64,000 bases of DNA from Diploptera punctata (taxonomy: Eukaryota; Arthropoda; Insecta; Blattodea; Blaberidae), in contig JASPKZ010010238.1 of the NCBI GenBank assembly GCA_030220185.1, forward strand, positions 903,501 through 967,500, read 5' to 3'. The translations under genes and the position numbers were made by a program. The notes under the pieces were generated by a model. The model had not been told where the DNA came from. It saw nothing but the letters and a program-made list of their open reading frames with translations, and searched no databases. Shown piece after piece: positions 30,490 through 41,420 of the stretch (the first letter of the stretch is position 1; every line of letters starts with the position of its first letter).

Positions 30490-31016
30490 TAATGCCTGGA
30501 AGAGTTTTTTAAGAAGCATCTCTTTGGTGGAGCAAAAATATTACAAACAATAGAAAATTACAAATATATTAAACCCGTAATTCAGAGCATTTTAACATAT
30601 GGTGCTGAAGTCTGGCCAATTCCTACCAGGGAAATTAAAATAGTTTTAAGTACAGAAAAGGATGTTTTAAGAATATCAGCTGGAATATCTAGAATGGATA
30701 GAATACGAAATAAAGAAATAAAGGAAATTATGGGTGTACAAGAGGAGGCGGACATCACAGATATTATAGAAAAGAAAAGATTACAGTGGTATGGCCATGT
30801 CAAAAGAATGCCAGAGCAAATATTGCCCAAAATTGTTACGGAATGGATCCCAATAGAAAGGAGGAAGACCGTAGAAAACTTGGATAGAAGGTGTACAAGT
30901 GGGTATGAATATTAGAGAATTGGAGGAAGATCAATGGATGGACAGAGAGGAATAGCGTTTGGTTTCCGGAAGACGGCGGCAGCTGCCATGATACCGGATG
31001 ATGATGATGATGATGA
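30490..31016 (+). mobile_element. RTE-I copy I2, 3' fragment with GAT tail
   Basis: Frames encode KPVIQSILTYGAEVWPIPTR, EKDVLRISAGISRMDRIRNK, RLQWYGHVKRMPEQILPKIV and EWIPIERRK, then disrupted sequence ending RKTAAAA-like and a GATGAT tail (30998-31016). Same family as I1. One internal one-base deletion near 30870 shifts the end block. Confidence 0.75.
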
Positions 31017-31735
31017 CTATTTAACTAATGCCCCAAATGGGAGTCAATGACCAATCACGTTTCAATGATTTCTGTTTTACAACCAATCATAGTCGTGTTT
31101 CACCAAATATTTATCAATATTAAATTTACCACATTAAAGAAAGCTCCTCCTTTTTAATATTCTGAACAGGTCTGACCATTATTTTGCAGTGACTGACTGT
31201 TGAGAAATACGACTACCAGATTGTATGTATAGTGCGTGGATGTGAACACATAGCGTTTGCAGGAGTTAATATAAAAACATTTGCAGCAATTGATTATACC
31301 ACCAAAAAAAGAAACCGCTGTTTGCACTTTCTTAAATGTATTTTTTTCCCAGGTAACAATCCAGAAAAAATATAATTGTCATATTTACATCATACGACAT
31401 CAGAAATGAATTAATATACAGTTTTATGTATTTCATTTCTTCTCCACTAGAGAGCATTGATACAATATTGCGTTCCTTTGACATTAAATAGTATGATCTG
31501 GTTGCAGTGATAAACAAAAGAAGCAGATGAAGCGTACCTATCGTTTCTCATTTGTTTTCAAACATCGCCGTTTACAATAAATATATAAATATTTTAAAAT
31601 AACTATAGTTAAATAATGATTTGTGAGTAAAGAGCTTAATTGTATTCGTTAAATAGTCCTAACAAATGTTCCTCACTTCGTGAGTCGTGAATTGATCGAT
31701 AATTTGGAAATCACTCGTGGCATTACTTATGATAA
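31017..31735 (-). repeat. rep-X copy 2
   Basis: Starts directly at the RTE-I2 tail. Contains blocks found at both ends of rep-X3: AATGCCCCAAATGGGAG and CCAATCACGTTTCAATGATT (inverse at 61500-61560), CGCTGTTTGCACTTTCTTAA, CATCGCCGTTTACA and CACTTCGTGAGTCGTGAATT. Arrangement differs from copy 3, which has a second inverted arm. Confidence 0.7.
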
Positions 31736-31739
31736 TTAT

Positions 31740-32369
31740 TTTATTATCCAAAAATCAATCCCTTATTTTGAAATCGAAATGCATGATTTGAAAGGTAAAT
31801 AGTCACTGTATGCAATAAGGCATGGCTAGAATGTCAGACATATATATGATGCTACTAGACATAATATTTACATTGGATTGAAATCCACGTGCGTATGATG
31901 GAAACTATAATTAATTAAACATTCATCTATCTCTTAGATAAATATTTGTGCAAGTTAGAATGTGCAATATATACCTGTCTTAAAACAATATTCTGGTTCC
32001 TCAATGTTAAATTCCTGCATAATTATCTGCAATTAGAGTTATGAATCATTTTGTACCTTGGCAATAAAAGCAATATGAAAGTCAATAACATGATGGGACT
32101 CTAGTCCCGAAAGACCTACAGAGTTTTAAAACAACTTAATTTGAGGAGACGTACCTACAAGGTAACTATTTTATAGTTTTCATTCATATATTCTATTACT
32201 GTGACGGTATTAGAAAAAATTCACATTTGAATGTAAAGAAACGATGAATAAAATTTTCTATTGTAAATCACCATTAAAAGTTTTACCTCCTCCTAAATAT
32301 AAATTAAGATTGGCATAATGCAAGGTGGCAGGTAAATATTACAGTTTACTTTTACAATATTATTTTTCC

Positions 32370-32370
<1 letters not shown>
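31740..32370. other. AT-rich interval with no recognised feature
   Basis: No frame or repeat recognised. Confidence 0.5.
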
Positions 32371-32371
<1 letters not shown>

Positions 32372-32456
<85 letters not shown>

Positions 32457-32474
32457 TAATAATAATAATAATAC
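32372..32474 (+). repeat. AAT trinucleotide array (tail of LINE-N copy N3)
   Basis: About 33 AAT units with one slip near 32454, joined to the minus-strand LINE-N copy that follows. Confidence 0.85.
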
Positions 32475-32671
32475 TTTATTTATTCTGGCAGAGTTAAGGC
32501 CATAAGGCCCTCTCTTCCACTCAACCAGCACAAATACAAATAAATATTTGACAAATATAGATATACACTATACTAATTATAAACAGTTAAATATACAATA
32601 AATGTAGCAATGTAAATGTCATGTACAAACAACATTTTATAGGGTAATAACAATAATGATACTATAATAAT

Positions 32672-32714
<43 letters not shown>

Positions 32715-33055
32715 TAAATATGATACATTATACGAGAAACACCAATTAATATATATACCTTACACTGGATAATAATGAAGTCGAGTTTAGAGCAAATATA
32801 AATTTAGATTTCTTTTAAAAGATGCCAATGTCCGGCAGCCCCTTATTTCCTGTGGTAGGGAATTCCAGTTCCATATCCCATAAGGAATGAGAATGGAACA
32901 AAATCCTTAAGGAAGAACTCCGTAATTTATTTTGGGGACGGGCATTAAACCAAACGTTTCAATGGGAATATTATCGATATATGAAGGGTCTGTTTGAGCT
33001 TGACAGTTGGCAACGTTGCATGGACTCCACGCTCTGCAAATTGTGTGTGTTGCGT
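32475..33055 (-). mobile_element. LINE-N copy N3, 3' part
   Basis: The 3' UTR TTTATTCTGGCAGAGTTAAG matches N1 and N2. Further right the minus strand reads NWNSLPQEIRGCRTLASFKR, the LINE-N C-terminus. An imperfect AAT run (32665-32713) lies inside. Upstream sequence is lost or too diverged. Confidence 0.65.
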
Positions 33056-33059
33056 CATC

Positions 33060-33700
33060 AGTTGTGCCGTGTCTAGATCTGCGTTTACAGCTATGATCTT
33101 TATAAAAAGCTATAACGAATGAAGGAACTGAGTGTATAACATTTCAAAATAATAAATTTAGCAAACAAAGAATATTATCAGACGGAAATGTTTTTTGGAA
33201 GTGAACGATTAGTTAATGTTGTGCTACAATAAAAACAAATGAAGTGTACCGTAATAGTAAGTAGAAACGATATGCACGACCATTACAGCGAATCGAATAG
33301 GATGATTGAGTGCGGTATTATTAGAAGTAATTGTTAAAAGAAAACCCACAGATAATATTAGTGAAAGTTGTGTAAAGGTTATTAGATAACAGCTTTATGA
33401 CTATAATACTAGTTCTAATGAGCTCTTGGAAACTCCTCAAGACATGTAATACGGTGATGCATTTTTATTTAAAAGGTGAGTTTTTTTTATTTTTCTTTAA
33501 TATTTCGCGTTTGTGCTATTGATCTTCCATATTTGAGCTTGTTCTCTCTAATTAAATGAATATTTATGCTTATCCTCTTTTTGTGTATTTCGTTATCTTC
33601 ATATTTTCTGGATTATTTAGTGAAGTAGATTGGGATGAGCCAGTCGTTTAGCTTGAATGTATGGTAGGATATTTATTATTATTATTATTTATTATATTTA
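33060..33700. other. Interval with no recognised feature
   Basis: AT-rich, no frame or repeat placed. A small ATT run lies at 33673-33690. Confidence 0.45.
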
Positions 33701-33713
33701 AATCTTTAGTCTT

Positions 33714-33920
33714 TTTAGCATTGTTATGTTCTTTGTGACGAACAGGGAGCTGGCCTCATGCATCAATCCCCAACCTGGAGTACCAGCTAATTTTTGGTCA
33801 AGGTTTTCTTCCTCTAGCCTTTGTCAAACCAATGACGAACTGCAAGGCAGAAGTATCTGTACCCTAGATAAGAGGCCCTCACAGGGTACTATCAGCCGGG
33901 CGTACTGAACCCTAGTTTTT
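33714..33920 (+). other. GC-richer unclassified repeat-like segment
   Basis: GGGAGCTGGCCTCATGCATC, CCCAACCTGGAGTACCAG, GGCAGAAGTATCTG and CTCACAGGGTACTATCAGCC stand out from the AT-rich surroundings. The 60-residue frame here (33726-33908) has no family I know. It may be a transposon relic; there is no second copy in the window. Confidence 0.3.
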
Positions 33921-34036
33921 AACGATGTTGTTACTCCTCCCCTCACCCTTTTCTAACCTGGCTTTGGACAGGCTTTGGTAGGTTTATTATTATTAGGATT
34001 ATTATTATGAGGAGTATTATGAGTAGTAATGATTAG

Positions 34037-34411
34037 GAGGAGGGAGGAGGAGGAGGGGAGAAGGAGGGGGAGGAGGAGGGGGAGGAGGAGGAGGGGGGCG
34101 ACGAGGGGGAGGAGGGGGAGGAAGGGGAGGAGGGGGAGGGGGGAGGAGTGGTAGGGGTAGGAGGAGGGGGGAGGAGGTGGAGAAGAAGAAGAAGAAGGAG
34201 GAGGAGGGGGAGGACGGGGAGGAGGGGGCCGAGGGTGAGGAGGCGGGCAGGAGGGGGAGGAGGAGGAGGGGGAGGAAGAGGGGGGAGGAGGAGGGTGGGG
34301 AAGAGGAGGGGCGGAGGAGGAGGAGAAGAGGAGGAGGGCTAGGAGAAGGAGGAGGAGGGGAGGCGGGGAGAAGTAGGGGGAGGTAGTAGGGGGAGGAGGA
34401 CGAGGGGGGCT
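34037..34411 (+). repeat. Purine-only GGA/GGGGA array 1
   Basis: Only A and G with rare C. Long G runs are spaced by single A, as in AGGGGGAGGAGGGGGAGG. The right flank is the same pattern with T in place of G (ATTATTTTTATTCATTTAT). Left-flank triplets mix ATT and AGG. Frames through it (Pro/Ser or Glu/Arg) are not genes. Confidence 0.8.
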
Positions 34412-34675
34412 ATTATTTTTATTCATTTATATTTTTTATTTATTTTTTTATTATTTTGATTTATAATTTTATTAATAAAATTGTTTTTTATTACTTTATT
34501 TTTTACTATTTTATTATTTTGTGATCATCATTATTTTATTAATATTTTTATTATTGTTTTGAATATATTTTATTATTATTGTTATTGTTGTTCTTATTGT
34601 TATTATTGTTATCGTTATTGTTATTATTATTATTATATTGTTATTGTTATTATTATTATCATTATCATATAACAT
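34412..34675 (+). repeat. T-rich ATT/TTTA low-complexity tract
   Basis: ATT, TTTA and TTG triplets without periodic order. Continues the pattern of the purine array with T for G. Confidence 0.7.
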
Positions 34676-34679
34676 AATT

Positions 34680-35100
34680 TAGAAGACTGATGTATTTGTA
34701 ACAGAGAGTAGTGCTTTCCCCTTTACTAGCAGCCTGTACCTGCTAGTGGAGTGAGTGAAGGGAGCATCTCTATCAACTAGTTTGAAATAAAGAATATATA
34801 AGGGGTCTCATCACATCCCTAGACTCGACCCTGAGTTGAGGGTATTTATATTTACTCTTTCAAATTGAAAAGATGTGATTGCAGAAATGCACTTCTTAAA
34901 ACATATATTTCACAATACACAAAGCAAAAAGACTAAACTATTGTAGGTATTCTTAGAAATTATACATTCCACAGAAACATTATTGCGCAAGCATACAATG
35001 TTTTCCTCTTTTGCTACGCATTTATTTACCTCTCTTCCATAAAAAGCGTCCAGGTCTTAATCGATAATTACGGTCTCATCATATATGAAAATTTATTTTT
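34680..35100. other. Interval with no recognised feature
   Basis: CACATCCCTAGACTCGACCC then TGAGTTGAGGG near 34835 resembles the inverse of about 2690-2740. Nothing else seen. Confidence 0.4.
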
Positions 35101-35104
35101 CTTC

Positions 35105-35388
35105 TTTAGCAGGCGACTACAACCTCATTGAAGATTTTGCCTCCTCAACAATTTGTCTCCACCTAGATCTATTCTAGATTCAGATTGGCAAATTTCCAAT
35201 TTTAATTTCTAATATATCTTTTATAACATCATCCTACCGTCTGTTTGTTTGGGCGTCCAGCTCTTCTGGTGTAAATTGGTTTCCATTTGTATATTCTCCT
35301 TACAAGCTTGGCTTCCTGCATTCTATTTATATGTCCAAACCAGCGCAGTCTTTGAGTTTTAATGTGGTTTATTATTTTTTATTTCGTA
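35105..35388 (-). mobile_element. RTE-P, 3' fragment
   Basis: The minus strand reads HIKTQRLRWFGHINRMQEAK, then LVRRIYKWKPIYTRRAGRPN, then LGGDKLLRRQ-like sequence in another frame. The RLRWFGHINRM and RRAGRP blocks are LINE C-terminal. Only this copy is seen. The RTE-A5 tail starts where it ends. Confidence 0.6.
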
Positions 35389-36200
35389 TTACTTACTTAC
35401 TCACTGGCACTATCGAACCCGTAGGTTAATGGCCGTGCGGACATAAGCTCTCCATACATCCCTATCCTGAGCTAATGCTTTCCAATCATTCCCTGTATAA
35501 TCTACTTCCCTCAAATCATAGTTAATGTTGTTCTCCCACCTCATTCTTGATCTACCAACTGGGCGTTTTCCTTCTGGCTTTCCTACAAGAAGTTTCCATG
35601 CACGTCTTTCATTCCCCATACGCGCAACATGTCCTGCCATCGCAGTCTACGAGACTTAACTGTTCTTATTATATCTGGCTTCCTATAAAGACCATGTAGT
35701 TAATTGTTATGTAGGCTACTCTTCTCCATTCACCTGTCTGTTCATCTCTCTTTGGTCCAAAAATTTTCCTAAGAACTTTATTCTCAAATACTCGTAATGT
35801 CCTTTCCTCCCTTAAAGTAAGAGTCCATGTTTCGCACCCATATAATATAACTGGTAGAATAATAATTTTATATATTTTCAGCTTAACGTTTTTTGAAAGG
35901 AGTTGGGACATCAAAAGTCTCTGCAATGCATAATAGCATGCATTTCCAGAATTGAGCCTATGTTTAATTTCTTTGTGCATCTCATTCCTATTTGTGGTTA
36001 TTGTTCCTAGGTATTGGAAGAATTCAGCCACTTCCTCAAAATTTCCCTTATTTGTCATTAGCTGTCCATTTCCATTATATACTGAATTTCTACGTGTGAC
36101 CATATATTTAGTTTTATTGATATTTACTTCCAGTCCTAATTTCTTAGTGTTACTCAATAGTGTGTGCGTGTTGGCCTTTAGTATCTCCTCGCTATCGGTA
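35389..36200 (-). mobile_element. RTE-A copy A5, 5'-truncated LINE
   Basis: Minus-strand frames 36157-35669 (SNTKKLGLEVNINKTKYMVT, HRLNSGNACYYALQRLL, LPVILYGCETWTL, RVFENKVLRKIFGPKRDEQT) and 35640-35410 (HVARMGNERRAWKLLVG, GRSRMRWENN, INLRVR). Frameshifts occur at about 35715 and at AEFFQYLG. Tail TAAG. GTATTA at both ends may be a short TSD. Lost upstream of the YADD region. Confidence 0.85.
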
Positions 36201-36239
36201 TTAGATTATTTAATTCAGAGTACATTCACATACACCATG

Positions 36240-36660
36240 TAACATAGCTTTCTCTAATTGGTCCAAAAATTCTCCGTAAGATCTTCCTTTCACAGCCATA
36301 AGTTACAATCGGTATATGAAAATTTATCATTACATATTTGATCATATTTTTACACACTTTAAAGATTTGTATATAAATTTACATATTATGACACTTGATT
36401 AAAAATATTTTTGATAGGCGGAAAATAATTTAAAACAATATTTGTTTACATTAAAAAGATCAGATACCAGATTGTACATTGATACTGTTTTTTTTTTCAA
36501 CCTATACAAAAGCTGGTTAGAAAAGTTGAAAGAAGAATTACATTTACTAAACACGATAAACGTAGATACAGGAACACATTGAAGATTTGAGTATAGGGTT
36601 CGATATAACAAAATCTTATTTTTAAATCTGAACGCTCTCCTCTGCTTATGAATGAAATAC
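36240..36660. other. Diverged interval, possible LINE relic
   Basis: TTGGTCCAAAAATTCTCCGT near 36258 resembles RTE-A (TTTGGTCCAAAAATTTTCC), but the match is short. Otherwise AT-rich with no clear frame. Confidence 0.25.
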
Positions 36661-36671
36661 AAATATTTGTA

Positions 36672-36885
36672 TTAAGTTCTTACGAAAATTGTTGCCCAAA
36701 GAGAGATGAACAGACAGGTGAATAGAGAAGACTACATTACTGTAAACTACGTGATATTTATAGGAAACCTGATATAATAGAACAATCAAGTCTCGGAGAC
36801 TGTGATTGGCGGGACATGTGGCACTAATGGGGAATGAAAGACGCGGACGGAAGCTTCTTGTAGGAAAACCAGGGGGAAAACTTGG
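36672..36885 (+). mobile_element. RTE-A copy A6, internal fragment
   Basis: AAGTTCTTACGAAAATTGTT, AGAGATGAACAGACAGGTGA and GGAAGCTTCTTGTAGGAAAA follow RTE-A. It stops before the GRPRMRW block, so it lacks a 3' end. Stops in all frames. Confidence 0.7.
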
Positions 36886-36889
36886 CTCA

Positions 36890-37595
36890 ACTGCACTTAT
36901 ATTGCTTTTTGGTATTTCAGTTGGAAACTATAGCTCTTCTTTTGTATTTACCAACATTTTTAAATATTTTTAACTCTTTCAAACAATTTTTATAACATTA
37001 TTAGACAATTTTCAAGTATTTTTTTAATTCGCAAATCACAATATTGTGACACTGTTATACCATATTGTGATGCTAACTGCTATTTTCTCTACAGGGTATA
37101 TTTCTTATTCTAGGATTTATCTATCGATGTTTTGCGTTATCGTTGGTTGGATCGGCGTTAGGGAGTGATAAGTAAGTGTACACCCATTTTTAATAAACGT
37201 TTGGTAATTTTAATATTGTTAATATTTTCTTAAACATAGATTTGGGGATTTATTGCAAAGATTGGTGTTTTAAATTTCATAGCGAGATGCTGCCATCTAG
37301 CAAAAGATTTTAGAACTTTAGTACGATATCGATAGTAATTGAGGATGATAATCGGTATGTGGTTCAATGGTGGGTTATCGCTGCCTCTATAAACTCTGGC
37401 GCATGCGCACTGTTGTTCTATACGACTTTGAACATATTTCACGTCAGTTTAAGTGCAGGTTTTTCCGAAAACGTTATCAGATACTTGTGATTTCCTTCTT
37501 ACCACGTTGTCAAGTATTTAACTGTCAATTCCTTCAAATTTAACCTATCTTAAAGTTAACGATTAATGTAAATTGATTCATTCATAGTGTTCTGC
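36890..37595. other. AT-rich interval with no recognised feature
   Basis: No frame or repeat placed. Confidence 0.5.
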
Positions 37596-37599
37596 TCAA

Positions 37600-38592
37600 A
37601 AGCAGGTCTTTCACTGCAAACTCAGCATTCTCCACTCTTTCCTTGACTCAGCTTTCCTTTTTGTATCTGCATACAAACCATTTATTTTAATATTGTCTAT
37701 CATCTGATGTCTTTTTCTGCCTCTAACTTTCTTTCCGTTGACCATTCCTTCTAGAGCATCCTTCAGCAGGCAGTTTCTTCTTAGCCAGTGGCCAATCCAA
37801 TTTCTTTTCCTCTTCTTCGTGGGTTCCAGCATTGTTCTTCTTTCACCCACTCTGTCTAGCACACCTTCATTTCTTACTTTGTCTGTCCATTTTATACGTT
37901 CCATTCTTCTCCATATCCACATCTCAAAAGCTTCCAGTCGCTTTACCTCATTCCGTCGTAATGTCCACGTCTCTGCACCATATAATGCTACACTCCACAC
38001 AAAGCACTTCACTAGCCTCTTTCTTATTTCTCTTGCCATAGGTCCGCAGAAAATGCTTCTCTTTTTGTTGAAAGGTTCTTTTGCCATTGCTATCCTCTGC
38101 TTTACTACTTAACTGCAGTTCATGTTACTACTGATAGTACAACCCAAGTATTTGAAGCTCTCCACTTGCTCAATGGCCTCATCTTTAATCTTCATGTTTA
38201 TCTTCCTTTGTTTCTTTCTTATAATCATGGCCTTTGTCTTATTTATATTTATCTTCATCCCATAATCCTCGCACTTATCATTCAGCTCCATCAGCATGTT
38301 CCTCAATGTCATTGCATCTTCTGCTAGCAAAGCCATATCATCAGCAAATCTTATGCACTTTATTCTTCTTCCTCCCATGTTTACGCCTCCCGTATTACTG
38401 AAGCAGTTCTTCATTAGGTCTTCCAGGTAGATGTTGAAAAGGGTAGGTGATAGAGGACATCCTTGCCTCACCCCTCTTCCAATTTCTCTTCCCTCTGACA
38501 TTTCTTCTCCTATCTTCACTTTTATTCGCTGTTTCACATAAAGACTACTTATGAGCCTCCTCTCCTTCCATTTCACGCCAATTTTCTTCAAA
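37600..38592 (-). mobile_element. RTE-L, well-preserved LINE 3' half
   Basis: GC-richer and cleaner than the other LINE copies. From 38591 to 37611 the minus strand is one frame with a single in-frame TAA (38109-38111). The 3' UTR CTGCTTTTGAGCAGAAC and ATGAATGAA at about 37570-37600 form the tail. The 5' part (endonuclease, motif A) is missing. Confidence 0.8.
37611..38591 (-). pseudogene. RTE-L reverse transcriptase C-terminal half, one premature stop
   Basis: Residues 1-160: GVRQGCPLSPTLFNIYLEDL (motif B), KCIRFADDMALLAEDA (motif C, catalytic ADD), NINKTKAMIIRKKQR, EQVESFKYLGCTIS, then TAA. Re-opens in the same frame: VALYGAETWTLRRNEVKR, FEMWIWRRMERIKW, NWIGHWLRRNCLLKDALEGM, VRGRKRHQMIDNI. 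The 5' truncation still prevents function. I recall this C-terminal peptide as abundant in cockroach genomes (memory only). Confidence 0.8.
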
Positions 38593-38619
38593 ATTAAATT
38601 GTAACGTATTTAATATTAC

Positions 38620-39565
38620 ATATTTTAAGAGATTTTTATATAATCTTACATATTTTATATAATGTTATTGCATAAATTTACATATTTTGCAAGTTACTAT
38701 TAGGCCTACATAAATTTCCTTGCCTTATTTATGAGATGTGACTGGATTTTTCATCAGAACAGAAACTAAAGAACTGTGAATGGCATAGAATTAGTTAAGC
38801 GTTGAATCTCAAATAATACATAAAGGAATAATATGTGTAGTCATGCGTGTGGTAGAAAACTTTATCTTTTTTTTGCACTAAGTCAGAAAATGTACAAATG
38901 CGTTCTCTTATGTGGCCTGAAGGATGAATTATATTCTCTCGCACCTAAATACCTTCAGCTTATTGTTAATATGCGAAACAGTCACAAAGAGAATTTCAAA
39001 TGAATGTGTTTCCTAGCGTGGATTCACATTTTACCTCTGTATTCGTTGAAAACTATGTACTTTTCCAGTGCTATAGGACTCGCATCTGTAATTTACACCA
39101 TGCAATGCAGACAGGTGGAGAGGGTGGGTGGACGGGATTCTATACCCAGAGGCATTTCACGAGGAGGATTGGGTTCCTCCGAGACTTGACATGGGGCTTT
39201 TAGCCGTCAGATTCACATCAGGGACAAAATGGCGAATTCCCTTGAGGCAGGAATAGCTTAAAGTAACACATTATTTTCCTTTCGGAAACGTGTAGAAGAG
39301 ACTTTAGAATGGACAATACTAGCTGATTCGTACTGAAATGCACTTTAGCGAACCTTATTTCTCTTGTATGGAATGTATTGGTGCTGCTTTTAGAGGAAAG
39401 CCAATATGTTAATTTTGAGTACGTTTACGGTGATATATTTTTTTTTCTTACACGTGGTGATTCTAAACGGCGTTGATTAAGTTAACGAGAAGATAAAGAA
39501 ATTAAAGCGTACCGGTAAGTAATTAAAACATTTCTCCTCTCCGAAATTATTTTTTCATCTATGCA
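38620..39565. other. Interval with no recognised feature
   Basis: Mostly AT-rich. A GC-richer patch at about 39080-39240 (GGTGGAGAGGGTGGGTGGAC, TTTAGCCGTCAGATTCACA) has a weak echo near 43705 (TTAGCCGTCAAATTCACG). No gene supported. Confidence 0.35.
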
Positions 39566-39567
39566 TT

Positions 39568-40617
39568 AAGAGGAGGAGTTATATAGTATCCTGCTGGAGT
39601 TCGGAATTCCTAAAAAGTTAGTTAGACTTATACGAATGTGTTTAAATGGCACAAAGAGTAGGGTGCGTGTAGGCAAACAGTTTTCGGACACTTTTCTAAT
39701 CCAGAATGGGTTGAAGCAAGGAGAAGCACTATCTCCTCTACAATTTAATTTTGTATTAGAGCATGCCATCAAATCTTTAGAGGATGAGGAAGGCCTACAA
39801 CTCTATGGTATTAATAAGCTGTTAGTCTATGCTGATGATGTAGTTCTACTGGCCGATAGCGAGGAGATACTAAAGAACAACACGCACACACTATTGAGTA
39901 ACACTAAGAAATTAGGAGTGGAAGTAAATATCAATAAAACAAAATATATGGTCACACGTAGAAATTCATTATATAATGGAAATGGACAGTTAATGACAAA
40001 TGAGGGAAATTTTGAGGAAGTGGCTGAATTCAAATACCTAGGAACAATAATCACAAATAGGAATGTGATGCACAAAGAATTAAACATAGGCTCAATTCTG
40101 GAAATGCGTGCTATTATGCATTGCAGAGACTTTTGATGTCCCAACTCCTTTCAAAAAACGTTAAACACAAAATATATAAAACTATTATTCTACCAGTTAT
40201 ATTATATAGGTGCGAAACATGGACGCTTACTTTAAGGGAGGAAATGAGATTACGAGTTTTGAGAATAAAGTTCTTACGAAAATGGAGAACACTAATTAAC
40301 AATGAACTACATGGTCTTTATAGGAAGCCAGATATAATAAGAACAATTAAGTCTCATAGACTGCTTTGGGCAGGACATGCTGCGCGTATGGGGAATTAAA
40401 GACGTGCATGGAAGCTTCTTGTAGGAAAGCCAGAGGGAAAACGCCCAGTTGGTAGACCAAGATTGAGGTGGGAGAACAACATTAACTATGATTTGAGGGA
40501 AGTAGATTATACAGGGAATGATTGGAAGGCATTAGCTCAGGATAGGGATGTATGGAGACCTTATGTCCGCGCATTCATGAACCTACGGGTTCTGTAGTGC
40601 CAGCGAGTTAGTTAGTT
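39568..40617 (+). mobile_element. RTE-A copy A7, most 5'-extended A copy, TTAG tail
   Basis: Starts at EELYSILLEFGIPKKLVRLI and continues CLNGTKSRVRVGKQFS, LKQGEALSPLQFNFVLEHAI (motif B), LLVYADDVVLLADSEE (motif C) and NINKTKYMVTRRN. A frameshift occurs near 40085. The second part at 40121-40399 has MQRLLMSQLLSKNVK and a 20-codon loss after RKW. The end block is broken by stops. The tail is TTAGTTAGTTA, not TAAG. TATGC(A/G)TT at 39560-39567 and after the tail is a likely ~8-bp TSD. Confidence 0.8.
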
Positions 40618-40689
40618 ATGCGTTCCTCATGAACACGGTTCGCTTTTGTTCCATCGTCAACTTGCAGTTATTAATTTTAATATATTAAG

Positions 40690-40800
40690 TGGATTGATAA
40701 AGTAAGAAGAAAAATGATCGACAAAAACCTCAAAGAAGAAGATGCGGAGGATAGAAATCTGTGGCGGAGCTATGTACTCTACTGTAATGTAGAGAAAAAT
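40690..40800 (+). mobile_element. LINE C-terminal tail fragment
   Basis: Reads KWIDKVRRKMIDKNLKEEDA, then EDRNLWRSYVLYCNVEKNS and stop. This is similar in style to LINE ends (W.D.V...L.ED..DR..WR). Its 3' ~25 bp start a direct repeat (see 40776-40950). Confidence 0.5.
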
Positions 40801-40950
40801 TCTTAATAAAAAATGTAAAAGTGGAGCTCAGCGGGTAAAATTTAGTATTTTCGACCAATAATAAAATTCTTGCCCATTATATTTATTTATTTTAGTTTAA
40901 ATAATTCGGAGATATAGAAATTGTTAGTTATTACATACACAGTTCAATTC
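40776..40950 (+). repeat. Direct repeat, left copy
   Basis: CTACTCTACTGTAATG, AATAATGTAAAAGTGG, AATAATAAAATTCTT and TATTTTAGTTTAAATAATTC recur at 41247-41412 in the same order and orientation at ~90% identity by eye. Confidence 0.75.
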
Positions 40951-40954
40951 ATAC

Positions 40955-41127
40955 ATAGTAATTCTGCCCGAAGGCAGGTCCTTCACAGCAATCATAGCAT
41001 GTTCATGCTATGCTTGCAGCTTTACTAGGGAATTGTAGGTGTGGTAGCTTCCCGTTGCTTTCCACACCGGTGAAGGATGATGATGATGATAAGGATGATG
41101 TTAGCCATATGATTTTGAAGACATTTG
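40955..41127 (-). mobile_element. Non-autonomous element resembling the RTE-L 3' end
   Basis: TTCTGCCCGAAGGCAGGTCC then TTCACAGCA is similar to the RTE-L 3' end at 37590-37616 (TTCTGCTCAAAAGCAGGTCT then TTCACTGCA). TTCATGCTATGC and CACCGGTGAAGGATGATGAT follow. Origin of the remainder is unknown. Confidence 0.4.
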
Positions 41128-41246
41128 TCTTACAGGTGAGGAAAAACCCCGATAAAACCTCACCCAGAAAAACTGTTCCGACTGGGGATCGAACCCGGGC
41201 CCACTGCGTGACAAGGCAGCACCCTACCTCGAGACCACAGCGGTGG
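41128..41246 (-). mobile_element. SINE-3 copy c, 5' part
   Basis: Reverse SINE-3: TACAGGTGAGGAAAAACCCC, TAAAACCTCACCC, GATCGAACCCGGGCCCACTG (B box inverse), TGACAAGGCA, ACCTCGAGACCACAGCGGTG. Lacks the 3' body. Confidence 0.75.
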
Positions 41247-41412
41247 ACTACTCTACTGTAATGGAGAGAAAATCCTTAATAAATAATGTAAAAGTGGATT
41301 TCAAGGGGTACAATTTATTCTTTTCGAGCAATAATAAAATTCTTATCCATTATGTTTATTTATTTTAGTTTAAATAATTCGGAGGTATGAACATTATTTG
41401 TTATTGCATATA
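41247..41412 (+). repeat. Direct repeat, right copy
   Basis: Second copy of 40776-40950, ~300 bp away. The SINE-3 fragment and the element at 40955 lie between. RTE-A8 is inserted at its right end. Confidence 0.75.
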
Positions 41413-41420
41413 CATACAAT

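Noticed and set aside
34148..34426. Arg/Gly, Glu-rich and Pro-rich frames in the first purine array
   Set aside because: Low-complexity translation in all frames; no gene features.
38109..38111. TAA in RTE-L as programmed recoding
   Set aside because: No recoding signal visible and the element is 5'-truncated; a simple nonsense mutation is more likely.
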